64,000 nt of DNA from Spirodela intermedia (GCA_902729315.2 LR746270.1:1706501-1770500), one strand, 5' to 3'; numbered from the stretch's first letter, positions 11,651 through 25,053 are shown. Made by a program: numbers and translations. Notes: generated by a model from the letters alone, not told the origin.

Positions 11651-12318
11651 GAATATTCATAATGTCAAAAGCATTTGCTCCCACACTCTTCCCCTCACTT
11701 CCTTGGAGGGATGTGATAGTGCCACCATCACACATAGCCTTGCCCTGATTCTCTCATCTCTAGGAGATCCTTTGTGAGGCTGCAAGAAGCTCCCATGTCG
11801 GTAGTGACTCAAAGGTTTTGACGGGTAAACTAGAGCTTACAGTCGGAGCCCAAGGTGTGGATGACACCTAGGAGGTCTTAGACTGCCTATAGACATCTGA
11901 TGGCATCCTCCACCCTCTTGCCCTTCAAGTTGGGCTCATCATCACCACCTCCTACTCACTAGACCACATGCCATCTTTATCGGGCCTCATGCTCACAATG
12001 AAAACTAACATGCTGCTATTTTCCCACGTGGTGAGGATTCTAGCAGTCTCCTATGTGGTGGGTGACATGTTAGTCAATCTATGTGGTCAAATTCCTCTGC
12101 TGCATCATATCTCCAAAGAGGTATGACTGGTGGAAGTTGGTGATGCCTAAGGTTTTCCTTTTTAACTTGGTCTTACATTTCAACATTCGGTTAAGACCAT
12201 TACCAATTGCCCACCAGGTGCTTATGATAATGTCGAAGGAGGGCATGGCCACAAAGGGCAGCTGAATTGTTGGCATTACTTGTGACATAAATTGGTTATG
12301 ATAAGTTGTTATCGAGGT
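11651..12318. other. Intergenic, no gene recognised
   Basis: Mixed-composition sequence with many stops in all frames and no recognised motif. It may be the decayed 5' flank or leader of the gypsy relic that begins downstream. Confidence 0.3.
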
Positions 12319-12477
12319 CCTTCGACAAGAATTGTCTCTAGCAACAATATGGTATGTACGGTAGTACAATGCCTTCGACATAAATTGTCCATAGCAACAA
12401 CATGATATGCATAGTAGTGTAACGCCTTCGATAGGAATCATCCCTAGCAGCAACATGGTATGCACGGTGGCGTAATA
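12319..12477. repeat. 53-bp minisatellite, three copies
   Basis: Three consecutive 53-bp units (12319-12371, 12372-12424, 12425-12477), each beginning ccttcga and containing agcaacaacatggtatg-acgg with several substitutions. It creates minus-strand ORFs at 12079-12540 and 12338-12649 that look repetitive rather than coding. Confidence 0.75.
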
Positions 12478-12949
12478 CATGTGGATGATGGCATGACACA
12501 TCACAAGGTGGCACAACATCTGTGATTGGCCTAGTGGCACAACATATGCCTAGGACAACATGAGTGCACACACAAGAAGGCATACAACTATTGTAAAGCT
12601 TCATGATATGGCCACCAAAGGCCATGAGGATGGATGATGTCACCACCATGACATTTATCTACAGGGTGAACATTTAGTCCTATGTTAGAATTGTGAGAAA
12701 ATGTTCAAAGGCCCCATCTATGAAGAGGGACCTTCTACCTAATGTATGATACATCTTTTGGTTATCAAGATTAACTTTTGGTCATATAGACTAATTGAGG
12801 ATTTGATCACCTAATGTTCAACAATGAATTTGAGTAGAGTAACTGACTTCCTTATTATAGTGGTATTATAGTCATGTTATAAAGAAGGTTATAACTTTTA
12901 CCTCTCGCATTTGTTTTGATATTGATAGAGAGTCATGTAGATAGAGGAT

Positions 12950-13450
12950 AGGATCAATACAAGTGGTACCTAAGGACAAAGAATTGCATGACTTGCTAGG
13001 TATTAAGAAGTGATAGCAAAAACTATTGAGTCCATTGCAAGTCAACTACAGGTGGAGTTCAATACCTTGTGGGAGTAGGTGGAAGCATAGATGATGTAAG
13101 TAAAGGAACAAGCTTGTGAGGCTATGACTACAATTGAGATTTTATATGAGAAGGTTGATGAAGAACTTAGATCAATATATGATCAAGCGAGAGAGATGGC
13201 TACATCCTTTGTAGTTTAGAAGGGAGAAATTTTATTCTTATGAGAGGATTCATTGAGGAGGTGATTAAATTACAATGATAAATGAAAGAAGTTGTGACCA
13301 CTCTACAAATTCATACTAAGGGCTAAAGCACATGAACCTAAAGCTTATTCAGGGGAGTGAGATGTCATGTTAATAGAGAATTTTCTATGGGATTTACAAT
13401 ATTACTTGAATACAAACACATCCTTAGAGAATTATAATGAAGTTTTCCAA
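12950..13450 (+). mobile_element. Ty3/gypsy gag remnant
   Basis: Read with frame breaks, the stretch near 13320-13440 shows a gypsy gag signature (HEPKAYSGE, then ENFLWDLQYYL), corresponding to the family's PEPKxFxG and ENFLWDMEQYF motifs. Upstream at 13080-13220 is a helical gag N-terminal-like segment. Several stops interrupt it. The orientation matches the integrase remnant 3.6 kb downstream, so both probably belong to one element. Confidence 0.6.
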
Positions 13451-16400
13451 AATCTGATTTATTTAATTTATATATTGAAATTAGTGGGCTGCAGTTTAAA
13501 ACCTATGGCACACAAATGGTGAAATAGTATTATTTCTATAAAATATCACTTTATTTTATTATACAACTATATTAAAAAAGTAAAGATGTATATTTTAAAG
13601 ATCTTAAAGCATGCTTATTTAAATTATTGATACAAACTCAAGGGTTGTAATGTAGAACATGTGACCCAAAATTAGTGAAATGCTGTTCTTTTTACAAAGA
13701 ACATTTAGTATTTTATCCAACCAAGAAATTTAAAGAATCAATATTTATATGTATTAGGTATTTAAATACTATTTATTTATTTTATGATAGAAATTTGTGG
13801 GTTTTAATCTATAACCTCCTAGGTAAAAACCATGAGATTGTGTTGGCTCTTAAAAACAACACTCTTTTTTCAAACCTTGAATTTAAAGAATAAAAGATTG
13901 ACGTTTTGAAAATTTTAAATTTGAATAGTTTAACTTCTTAAAAGAAATTGATGGTTTTAAACATGTGACATAAAAACAATGAGATGGTTTTATTTATATT
14001 TTTTGAGAAAAAATAATTCATTAGTGCCTCTAACACACACAATCCTATTGTTTCATATGTCAACATCTCTAAAAAATGTTCACATTTTTCACTATCATTA
14101 AAATCTATGAGTTATTGAGTTAGTTTATATTAAAGTGAAAAATAAAGAAACATTTGAATGAATATATTGATTGATATTTGCAAGTAACGGTAAAAGAAAT
14201 AAAGATATGAGGGAGTTATCAAGTAAGAGTAAATGTAAGTTGAAGAGTTTTAGATCTAATATCACAAATGCTAGGTGAATTAACTTCTCAAAAATGTTGA
14301 AGCACACTTTTCATCTCTTTTCTGTACAAAATGATATCATAGTGAATTCAAAACATGGTGAAGCTAAAATCATATATAAAATGTAAATTTGATTAGAAGA
14401 TATTATCATATCTAATCATCAATATGGCTTCTACAATTCATGCAACAAGCTAACATATTTTGCTATAAGACCATTGTCTAAATTGTAGAAGATGGTGATG
14501 GAGGAAATTCTTAATGTCTCAAATCATAACCTTTTGTGTAATATATGACTAACATACAAAATTAGGTTGGTGTCCTAACAATTGAGTATAATAATATTTA
14601 GCATCAAAATCTACTCTAGGTCACACTAGTAGCAAGTTTCTACCATTTCAATCATTCATAATACTTTCAAGAATAAGATAGATAAATGAATAAAGTGATT
14701 GAAAAATATTAAATTGATGTAAGTGTTTATATCAATGTTTTAGTATGACTAATGTTATACTAGAGACTTTTGATGGTGTAATGCTTATAAACCTTATAAC
14801 TAATATTACCATTAGATAATATGACTTTGGTAATATAGACCTACATGTAACTAAGTGATCATGCATCAAATCTTTCAAATTTAAAATGATCTACAATAAA
14901 AAAATTTGCCTCAATGTGGAGGCCTTCGTATATACAATTCCTTTAGATGCTCTTCAAAGGGATGTGCAAGCTTCATTAGTGGTAGATGCAACTATATGTG
15001 GTTGGTCACCTATTCAAATTCCAAATGTTAAGATTTGTATTGTACACCATTATTGCTATGCTAGAGGGTACAATATGGGTGACTAGGAGAGTGGCAATAG
15101 GTGTTGATGGTAGAGTCACTTTGAATTGTTCTTCATTCCCAACCATATGAACCCCCTATGGAACTTGTCAAGCACATGGACGGCAACAACCAGTGAGGAT
15201 TAGAGAAGGTTCACCTATATAGGGGCCTTGTCATCAATTGATAGGTGCCTCAGTTGGAGATACCACTAGGCAACATAGGACCTTTGTTGCCCATTTGGAT
15301 GGAACTCTCAGAGGGAATGTCTGATTGCTAATGTTTAATCAATTAATTGAACATTGATAAAGTACTTAGAGATCATTTATTCTCACCATAACTAAAATTT
15401 CAATGAGTACTAATGTATGCAGCCCATGCTCTAGAACTTCATGCCTAACTATAACTCATAAATATTTTTCATGTTCATATTATAGTAACAAACTACAAGC
15501 TAGCCATTAGGTACATGCGATCCACATTTAGAAGGGCCAAAGCTATCATTATTTTATTGTCATTGCTTGAAATCAAGTAAATATTTCTCAAGTCATCACA
15601 AACTTTGCAAAATTTTGAGACATCTCTAATAAATATCATTTTAAGGGGGACTTGAAAATTTTTATCCTAACCCATGGATAGATCCCTCGTCTTTTATTTA
15701 ATACCCTCTAAGTAGTCAATATATGCTTTAACACCCATCTCAACTTGCAGTTCATTTAGTTTTCACTTTAATTTATCTTGTAATAAGTCAAATTATTGTC
15801 ATGACTAGACCTTCAATTATAGTGTGGCCTTTTAAAAATTATATAACTAATTAAAAAATGTAAAAAAGGTGTTAGAAATCCTTAAATATAAAGCTCATCT
15901 CATAATAAGATCAATAAAATTTGGTCTAATTACTATCTTTCTTTAAAAGTACAAAAAGTTGACAAGAAAATTTGCACTCAGAGTTATGCATTAAATTTAA
16001 CACTTCAAATGTACCAAAGTGGCAAGTTCATGACAATGATGTAAATAGATAGACGAATAAAAAAAAAATATCCTTTTTATAAATACTTAATTTAATGTTT
16101 TTACTAATTAATATTCAAATAAATGTTCATTGTGTTTAGGCCTCTACAAATCACTTAATTTAAGGGCAAGTACCTACCTTTTCAAATTGTACTATTGATC
16201 TTGATAATGTACATTGGAGTTTGAAATTCATCCCTCTAATTAACCCATAGCAATAGACACCATATTATTTTTTTTCATTTTCAGAATGATAGTTTTTCTT
16301 ACTAAACAATAACACGCTATAAGAGTTCAATATCACATGAACGGCCATGAGAGAGAGAAAGATGGTGGCACTAATGGAGGGTACAAGTGGAGAGGCTGAA

Positions 16401-17039
16401 CAACACCTAGGAGGTATGAGAGAGAAAGACAACATAATTGAGTAGTCACAAGACACCTCAATGCTAGGATGACATTACCTTACAATGAATTTAGTTGTGC
16501 TCAATTTACAAAGTAAGCATTTCTGTTAGGATGTGAAGTCTTACAGAGGTTAGGCTAAACTAAGTTGCCAATGATTTGATAAAAATGATATTTATGAGTC
16601 ACACTAGTATGTGACCAACAAATCTTTCAATATTAGTACATGAGTATTGTTGGATATAATACTTTGATTTTGATGATTAGGAATTCTCTATCAGCATGCC
16701 AACTTCTATGGATTTGATTAAAGTTTTTTTTAAAAACTAAATGAAGGTTTTATGAATATTTTTTTTAAAAAAAAGAGGTAATATGTAAATAATTGATCCT
16801 TCAAACTTGGAGAGAAATTGTGAAGAGAATAAGTTATTTTACATGCATAAATATCAATTTGAACACATTGGCTGACACCGAAGCATTAATAGATAAAAGT
16901 AAAGTAGAAGTTAGTAACGACATAGCTCTACTCTCTTAGTTCAATGCTTAACAACTAAATTGTTTCAATATCTCTAATACTCAAAATAATAACTGACAAA
17001 ATACAAAAATATAACAATATTCCAACAATTGAAAGATTT
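13451..17039. other. AT-rich interior of the gypsy relic, no open coding sequence
   Basis: Very AT-rich, with no recognisable protease or reverse transcriptase. A 66-codon ORF at 14886-15086 (plus) has no recognised motif. Given gag to the left and RNase H/integrase to the right, this is probably the eroded or replaced central part of the element, possibly with nested insertions. Confidence 0.4.
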
Positions 17040-18720
17040 TTTTCATGATGACTAGTTGGGATTATCAAGCTATAAAGTCTAAAATATCTTATTGAATAGC
17101 GGTATGTCCATCCCCAATATCATAAATGACTTATCAAATTATTGAGATTTAATTTTATTATCAAGTATAAAGAGGGATGACTTAACACTATGGTTGATGC
17201 CTTATCTCAAGCATCTCACATGAAAAACGTAGGGCTGACATCAATCTCTTAACCCATTTATTGGATCATGTGATTGTCTAACAAGAATTCTCTCAAGATA
17301 CCATGCTCTATCTTATTATGAAATTACTATTCTACAAAAAATCTGTTAGCACTACTAATGGGTCAAAGGTTATTAATTTTTCTTTGCACCAAGGAGTACT
17401 ACTGTACAAAAATAGATTGATAATGCCATATGATTCATTTTTAATACCATTGATGCTAAGAGAAGTTCATGATTCGTCAATCGAAGGTTATTGGAGTTTT
17501 TTGTGCACATATAAGAGACTCACCCAGCATATCTTTTAGAAGGGCATGAAAAGGGCTATTAAAGAATACAGAGAATTGTCAACTATGTCAAAAGAACAAA
17601 ATTTCATCTCTATCTCTTGTAAGTTTAATGTAGTCATTGCCCATCTCACATCAAGTATGAGAAGACCTTTATATGGACTTTATAGAAAGCCTACCTAAAT
17701 TCAATGAATTTAATACAATATTAGTCATGGTGGATCGTCTTAGTAAGTATAACCACTTCATTCTATTAAAACACCCATTTTCAACACTATAAGTGACACA
17801 TGCCTTTCGAAAAGAAATGATTTGTCTACATGGCCTACCTAAATCCCTTGTTTTGGATCATGACAAAGTATTCACTGATAATTTTTGATGTAAATTATGC
17901 AAATTGTAAGAGATTCAACTCTAAATGTCATCATCTTATCACCCTTAGATTGATGGATAGACCAAGGTAGTAAATCAATATTTAGAATCTTATCTAAAGT
18001 GTTTTGTATTAGATCAACTAAGTGATTGACAATCTTATCTTCATTGGACAGAATTATCTTATTATATTACCTACCACTCTATTAAAATTGCTCTATATAA
18101 AAGAGTCTATGGTCGTGATCCACCGACTATCATTAATTATGGGCCTTTTCCTTATCTGATCTCTATTGTTGATCAATAATTACTAGAAAAAGACCAAATT
18201 CTCAACTTACTGAAGCAACATATGCAAAATTTTTAGTCTCAAATAAAACTTAAAGTAGATTGACACTGACAACCTACAAAGTTCTTTGGTCCATATAAGA
18301 TCATCTCCCATGTGGGTCAATGTACAAGTTGGATCTCTTACCGTCATCATCAATCCATCTAGTGTTTTATATTTTTCAACTAGGATGAGCTTTAACATAG
18401 ACCAAACTTCCCCAACAACTTCCACCTTCACTCAGCTCAGACATGAAATGTTAGGTACATCCTCAATCAATTCTAGGGGTGCAGATGACTCTTACAAGCC
18501 CAGAAGTATTGATGAAATGAGATAAGCTACTAAATCATGAGTCTTCATGAGAGCTGACTTGCAACCTTACATGCCAATTTTCAGAATTTCACTTGGAGTA
18601 CTAGGTGAATATGGAGGGAAGTAGTGATACGATGTCACTATTAACCTACATAAGGCGTAAGAAAAGAGCACGTGCACAGCACATGAGAGGGGTTATAAAT
18701 ACAACACAAAAAGAGGGGTC
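17040..18720 (+). mobile_element. Ty3/gypsy RNase H end, integrase and C-terminal remnant
   Basis: An RNase H tail is seen near 17190-17220 (MVDALSQASHMK, the usual VADALSR motif). The integrase zinc-finger linker follows at 17303-17540, a 78-codon open piece with LMLREVHDSSIEGYW. The catalytic core follows with breaks at about 17660-18060: MDFIESLPK, ILVMVDRLSKY, HGLPKSLVLDHDKVFTDNF, then IDGQTKVVNQ. The KFFGPYKI post-integrase motif is near 18275. The C-terminal FHLE-like tail ends near 18720. Frameshifts and stops throughout make it inactive. It probably belongs with the gag remnant at 12950-13450. Confidence 0.75.
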
Positions 18721-18960
18721 TAAGGCAGCAAGTTGGTCTTTTGGAGAGGTGGGGAACCCTCTCGAGCATTGTTTCCTCACTTTACTCTTCTTTCCCTTTT
18801 CATCTATGTTATCTGGGGAGACTATTATTCCTATCATTTTGTCTCTCGTCATTGAAGAAAGTCCGTGAATTCAATAAGAAGCATCATTAACAATGTAATG
18901 AAATTGTTGGGGAGGTTTCTAGATCAACTCATCAAATCAAGCTGGGCCGGTGAGTTTCTC
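18721..18960 (+). mobile_element. Probable 3' LTR remnant of the gypsy element
   Basis: The sequence immediately after the integrase tail has an LTR-like layout. A TATA-like ggttataaatacaac at about 18689-18704 overlaps the end of the coding remnant, then come a pyrimidine-rich stretch and aagaaagtccgtgaattcaa near 18855. I could not identify terminal TG/CA or a target-site duplication, so its borders are approximate. Confidence 0.35.
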
Positions 18961-19613
18961 CACAGCATCATTAACAATGTAATGCATCTCCTGTCAAAGC
19001 ACACAATTTCATGAACAACCTTACAAAATCTCACTCGTTGTGTTAGAGATTTCTAGACACAGATATAGGCACAAAACAGAATAGGAATCCCATTTGATCT
19101 TCCCAAGCAAAGCACTTCAGCAAATAAAAAGCTGATCTGTGCAGCAAAGCACTTTATAGATTGTTAAAGCCGTCAGGTAAAAGTGTCACTAAAGTCACCA
19201 GCACTTCAGTAATGGCCTAGCAATTGCATTGGGGTAGGAAATGGAGAGCACAAGAGTCGCAGGGCTGGGCATAACTAGCTCTGCCTTTGCTCACTCCAGA
19301 ATCAGAGAAGTACAGATCTTCATTGCCAATAAATGCCAGGAGAGGCCATAACTAGCTGACAGAGAACACTCTCAGCACAGATGTGTACCATAAAATCAAG
19401 CAGCTGGAAACTGTCTTCCCAGGAGAAGTACAAGCAATATAAACACTAGAAAACATTAAAGGCATACATAGAAGCAGGTACCTAAGTTTCCCATGGTGAG
19501 CTAAGTACTGGAGGGCCCCCACATCATCGCGGTATCCTTCATGTAAGAAATCACGAGAGAACAAAGAATAAAACCGTTATTGGGCTCCAGGGGTTCTCCC
19601 GACAGGAAGCCCA
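18961..19613. other. 3' flank of the RRM gene, no other gene seen
   Basis: Likely 3' UTR and downstream sequence of the minus-strand RRM gene. A 70-codon minus ORF (19352-19564) shows no conserved motif. Confidence 0.4.
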
Positions 19614-22600
19614 CTAAAGAATATCATCGTAGGCAACGATTTGCCTACCATCATGCTGCATGTCTGACCCTCCCCTGTCAAAAGTCAACCTACCCTCACT
19701 GAGCAACTTATTGCCCCTGCCATATTTTCGCAGTGGATGTTCTGCTCTCAGCAGTTTAGATGGGCCAGACAAGCCAGTGCTAGGTTGCCATTGAGGTGCA
19801 GGTTCACTCGCTTCATACACTTGCACCTGAAATTGGTAAAGAAGAGATATTTTTGAGAAAATAAACACTGACAGTTGAAACACGGAACACATGCTGGACT
19901 GGCTTCTTCACGACCTTGAAAAAAAACAGTACAGAAACGAAGGAATGAGGTAGCTATTAAATGCCCCGGGACATGCTATAGAGCCCATTTGTCTGACAAA
20001 ATCAGGTGAAGCAGTTTGCACCTTATTTCAACATTGAAATAAGCCTCAGCCTCATTAACAACCATTCCTACAGTGTAGCTTCACCGTTCTTACTGAAACA
20101 AAAGCTTTTCAGTTCCTCTTTAATCGAGCACAAATTTATTTTATAAATTTGAAGTTCAAGATAGAAAATATCTTATTTATGTTAATTAAAAAAACTCTTC
20201 TTTTGAGCAACTGATATGCACAGGTTTCCTTTCACAAACCAATTTGGGATCTAACGTTAGCATCCAAGGTGAAGTTTGGGACATTATGAACAAAAATCAA
20301 CCCTTTCTAGCAAAAATCAAAACCTTTCTGAGAAAGTCGGGAAAAAAAAGAAAAGAAATGGTAGATAGTAGACAAGTTGACCATTTCTCACTCCATGGGA
20401 TCCTTGTCATGAAGATGAGCTGACAAAAGTTAAACTTGGAAGAATACTCACCACTGTCTGTCTTAACATAATGTTGTCTAAAAAGTGTTTGGCTACCATT
20501 TTTAATAAATGTTTAAGGGCAAAGACTTTAGGAAACTGTGATCATCCTATTTGTTAGGGACTAATTTCAATGTACTATTATTTTATTAGGAATTCATTTT
20601 ACGATTTTCCTCATTTATAACACGAATAACAGCAATTTGAAGAAAAATATATCCAGAGATGGGAAAATGCAAGAATGAAGCCCTCGACAAATATCATTTT
20701 TTAAGGCGAAACCATAAAGAGGACATAGGTACTTATTTAAGGCTTTATGTTTTGTCTTTACTGGCTCCATAAAAATGGTGAAACCCAAGGGTCTCCTTCC
20801 GTCGTTTTCCTGAATGCAGTAAAAGGACAAGCACTTAACTTTCTTAACAAGATCAAAAAACTAAAATCTTTGATCAGGACTGGCTGTAAAGCAGAACAGA
20901 TAATGAAGTGATAAATAGAGTCCATCCTGTTCCTGATTTGGAAAAATAATTGAAAATGAAACTGTCTAATACGTATCTAAACCACGTATCTATCATTTCC
21001 TCACCACACGAAAATCAAATCTTCTTTTCTACTCCAAATATGGAAAGACCCAATACAAATGTCACAAAATAAATCCAAATATGGCAGTTGGTACGAATAA
21101 AATGCATAAAAATCATCAAAAAATGTCCCAAAATAACACTTCTATCCTTTGTATGAAAACAATTTAACATATTCTGTAAGCTTATCCATTGACATCTCCT
21201 CCCTCTCCCCCACATCCATATAAGGTTATATCATCATGAAATCACATACATCAGTGTGAACAAAATATAGCATAAAACTAATAAACCACCGTTGATAACC
21301 CCTCCACATTAATATATGTCACTCAAATTCACAGTCATCCCCCACCATCTCCCATTGACGCCTTTCCTCCCTCCCCCTATTTACTAAGTAACTTCTTAAT
21401 AATGCCTCTCCCCAACACTAACCAAGTTCGTTTCAAATTTCTCATATAAAATATGTAGTGCTGTCACTTTAGAAAAATTAACACGAGTGAATGGGTATAA
21501 AACGAATATTCTGTATTTACAGCGCTCTACCTAGAGGGCTTATTTATAGTGGTAAAGTTTCTTACGGGAGATATATGGAATAAAAATAATTCAAGGTGTT
21601 GAAGGAAGCAAAAAGAAAAAAACTAGTCCACAGCAGGTGAGAACGTTTTCAAATCCAAATTATGCAATCTTGAGACACTGTTTCAACCAGGAAACATTCC
21701 TTCTTCTGGCTTTTTTCAGTCACAAAATGTAGAGGTCCATTGAACATGCGTGCCCTTTTATGACAATTAATGTTGAAACCACACTGATGAAAAGCAACAA
21801 CAATGTCAACTAATGCCACAGGATCACATATTGTCTGACTCAAGCAGGTGATATTGCAAGAATCAATAAATGATTAACCACGGAAGGACACAAGAAGAGA
21901 GTTAACATTGGCTCTCAAACTCCATGATTTCTACTGGTTGATCAACACTTGATTATCAATTGGAGTGATACCAGTATTCTGACGTTTTCATCAAAGGGGA
22001 ATGACATAGAGCCCTGTTGAGAGACCATAACATTCAACTCATAAGGTCTATAAGGAAGCATCAAGGACTAGGGCCAAAGAAAGTTGAATAAGATTAGGAG
22101 CTGCTCTTGACGGACTGCATTGCTATGTGTTGGCTATAATTAGTATTTGATCAAATCACAAAAAGTGTCAATAGAAAACCACAGAAGTGCAGTGAACGAT
22201 TAATAGATATGGCAGTGAACTCCATCCTTGTGGTAAAAAATAGGAAAATAGGCAGGAGATTAGGAATTATCTAAGAGCACGCCGGACATATCCCTAGAAA
22301 AAGTTTAACAAGCCCAAATAGAATCAAGTAGATTGAATAATTATCTCAAACTATGTAACCTGATCCATAAAAAATGGCAGATGCACCATAATTTAAATTA
22401 TATTACCAATGTAACGAACCATCTCCACTTATTTCACCATCATAAAAATGAAGGAAAAAAATAATTGATTATTACATCCACATTAATGGAAATTGAAACG
22501 TTAAGGCACGATTGCACCATCTTACTAGCCAAATATCTATTAGCATGTAACATCATGTTAGACATTAAATGAGCGACAATGAAATGAAATAGAGCACACT

Positions 22601-24443
22601 CAGCGAGTGGATAATCTTGGTATCCATAAAGATTTTCACCCTTAGTTCTCTGCAGACAAGCCCAACTATGAATGCAGCATATTTACACTTGTTGAAGGCT
22701 ACAAATCTTCCAGTCAGATTTGCATATCATTTAACTCCCGCTTACTAGACATACACCAAACTTTGCAAGAAGTTAGACATGGTCCTCACTGAGTCACAAC
22801 CTAAAACGTAAAGAGTCTTTGTAGATGATTCTCAAAAAGAAGGAAGGCTACGAATCTTCCACTCAGATTTGCGTATCATTTAACTACCGCTTTCTATACA
22901 TACACAAGACTTTGCAAGAAGTTAGACATGGTCCTCAATGCGTCACAACCTAAAAAGTAACGAGTCTTTGTAGATGATTCTCAAAAAGAAGGAAGCCAAA
23001 AGTACACTTCTAAAAACGAAACTTTAGGCCAAAACTAGTAGATGCATCACTGATTCACAGAAGATCCCATCAAGATTATAAATAAATAGAAAAGCTGTCA
23101 AGGTCTTAAAGGTGAGATACAGCGAACTGCCTACTGTATAAGAATAGTTTGGTACCAGCACAGTGCAGCCTTCAAAATATCCGTATGCATGTGCAGTACA
23201 ATCAGTTGTTTTGAGGCAAATAGTTCAGGTGCGAGCATTTTAGTATCCAAAAGTTCATTAATGCCCTACATGAACGTATTGCCTTGTAAGACAACCGCAA
23301 CCAAAGTGCAAATCCGTATACAATAGCATATTAAATTGCGGAGTTAACCACCAAACAGCTACTGATTAAAACGAAATAAAAATGTACATATCTTTAAGTA
23401 ACCATTTGATTTCAGTCTCTCATACACCATCATATCACTTTTAAAAGTAAAATTGTGTCCAATTCAACCTATATATCACCAATTGCTTCATATTATTTTA
23501 TCATAATCAAGTTGAGCCCAGTGGATTTACCATGAAAAGGTTCCAAGGGATGAAACAAGACTGAAATCTTACTCATTGTAAGACTGACACTTTAATCGAC
23601 AGCTGAGAGAAAACTTCAAAGATTTCAACAATGATATGTATGACAGAGAGGAAAACGAAAACACCAACCATCTTTTCAATCAAGCATGAATACAATGGAC
23701 ATCTCCAAATTGGTTGTCACTCAGCTTGCTGGTACCTTCAGCCTCCAGAAATGTTTGAATACTCATCCATGAGGAAGGAAGATTCGGATTGTAAGATGCC
23801 CACCGGCAAGTGAATGATTAAAATTTTGCATTCTTTCTGTCCATCTCCCCAGTTCTTACAAAGGTTGAAGCAAGACATTTCTCGGTTCCGATCACACATG
23901 TCCCCGAGAAATACCAATTAAAGCTAGAAGGAGGGGAAAAAAGAAAGGCTACAGATCATGGCAAGGAAATTGGGAACGGAAAACAAACGCAAGAGCAGAA
24001 TCACGAGAGTATGAAGTCCTGGAGAGCGGAGAAATATGTACCTTTCCAGTACCGATCGTGATGCCGAGAACAGGATTCGCAGCGGCCGCAATTGCTGCTC
24101 GGGACTGGTCTGGGTTTCGATACTTGACGTAGCCAAGCCCCTCGCCGTCGTCAATTCGGATGCGGGCGATGGAACCGTACATCTGCATCCGAGACTTGAG
24201 CTCGAGGACTGTACAGTCAGAGGGCAGGCCATTCACCACCACCACAGTCGAACCACTACCGTCTGTCGCGCCTTGGTCCGCATATCCAACCTTCACCTTA
24301 TCTGTGGAGGCAAGGGCATCAGCCGCTCCCTCTTCCACCAGCAGCTGTCGCCTGCCGCGGCGCCTCTTCCGCGAGGGGCCGGCGGCGTTCGTGTACGAAG
24401 CGTCAAGCTCGGGTTCCTCCTCCCGCCCCCTCCTCCGGGTCAT
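19614..24443 (-). CDS. Single-RRM RNA-binding protein (resembles Arabidopsis At1g27050 family)
   Basis: Two exons on the minus strand: 24443-24042 (134 codons) and 19826-19614 (70 codons plus TAG), giving 204 aa. The join is phase 0: GTGK then VQVYEASEPAPQW. Domains: basic nuclear-signal-like RKRRRGRR at 25-32, an RRM from about 66 with RNP2-like VVVVNGL and RNP1-like GLGYVKYR at 102-109, then a short tail with KLLRAEHPLRKYGRGNKL ending in IVAYDDIL. This layout (RRM, KLLR-PLRK-GR-NKL, VAYDDIL) fits a small plant family of uncharacterised RRM proteins; I assign it from memory of the At1g27050 type. RNA target and role are unknown. The 4.2-kb intron (24041-19827) has GT-AG ends, a 149-bp tandem duplication and no other recognisable exon. 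Confidence 0.8.
22694..22991. repeat. 149-bp tandem duplication inside the RRM gene intron
   Basis: Units 22694-22842 and 22843-22991 are nearly identical, with about a dozen substitutions and no visible indels. Both contain gacatggtcctca and gagtctttgtagatgattct. It lies mid-intron, outside both splice regions. Confidence 0.85.
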
Positions 24444-24773
24444 GGCGGCCCCACCACCCGCCTCCTACCGCTGGTCCGTCGACGGCACTTGCTCTGCTTC
24501 GCCGGCGGAGAACCGAAGCTTTCTTTAGTAAGAGGGGGAAGTACTGAAGTTTTACAGTAGGGCCGGCCATATGGACGCATTGAGTCCTCTGAATTGACGG
24601 AAAACCCCTTCCCATTCCCTTCCCCGTTACTCTCTCTGCCTTCCATACCCTCCAACCGTGACCCTTCTCATTATTCGGGCTCCCACACGTCTCGTCTGAA
24701 AATTGCAGTCCCTCCCCGCTCCCCAGTGGCCCCACTTGTTCACGGGAAGCTGGGCGGAGAGATCCCGAGAGTG
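24444..24773. promoter_or_regulatory. Promoter/5' UTR region of the RRM gene
   Basis: This 330-bp GC-moderate interval separates the RRM start codon from the facing acidic ORF at 24774. No TATA box is obvious on the minus strand. If the plus-strand ORF is real, this is a second divergent promoter. Confidence 0.35.
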
Positions 24774-25053
24774 GATGCGGACGGGGGCCTTCACCGGCCA
24801 CGGGGTTGCCGAAGACGGCGAAGCCGGAGATGGGGAAGAGGACGAGGAGCTAAGCGCTGAAGATTGGCGAGCCGACGAGTTGTCCGCGGATGAGGCTCCC
24901 CATGATCGCGATCTCATGGACTTCCTCAGGAATCTCCGAGGAGCAAGGTCGGATGCGGACAGCTTCCCGCGTAGCACAGAATTCCTCCAAGGCGCAGACT
25001 TTCGAATTTGCAAGAATCAGAATGGATGCTGGGTATTCCTCCCTGCTTCCTAA
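24774..25053 (+). CDS. Unrecognised short acidic ORF, possibly a first exon
   Basis: ATG at 24774 opens 92 codons on the plus strand. The N-terminal part is rich in Asp/Glu/Gly (EAGDGEEDEELSAEDW), followed by a charged helix-like segment (HDRDLMDFLRNLRG). I recognise no domain. The frame is open upstream to 24703. The opposite strand also has a long open frame here (24627-25013), as expected in GC-rich DNA, so coding status is uncertain. It is divergent to the RRM gene. A second open piece at 25175-25378 in another frame could be a later exon, but no clear splice pair joins them. Confidence 0.25.

Noticed and set aside
21649-21843. Minus-strand ORF inside the RRM intron, tested as a missing exon
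   Set aside because: The join of exon 1 to exon 2 (GTGK to VQVYEASEP) is already continuous with the family pattern, and the ORF has no RRM-family motif.
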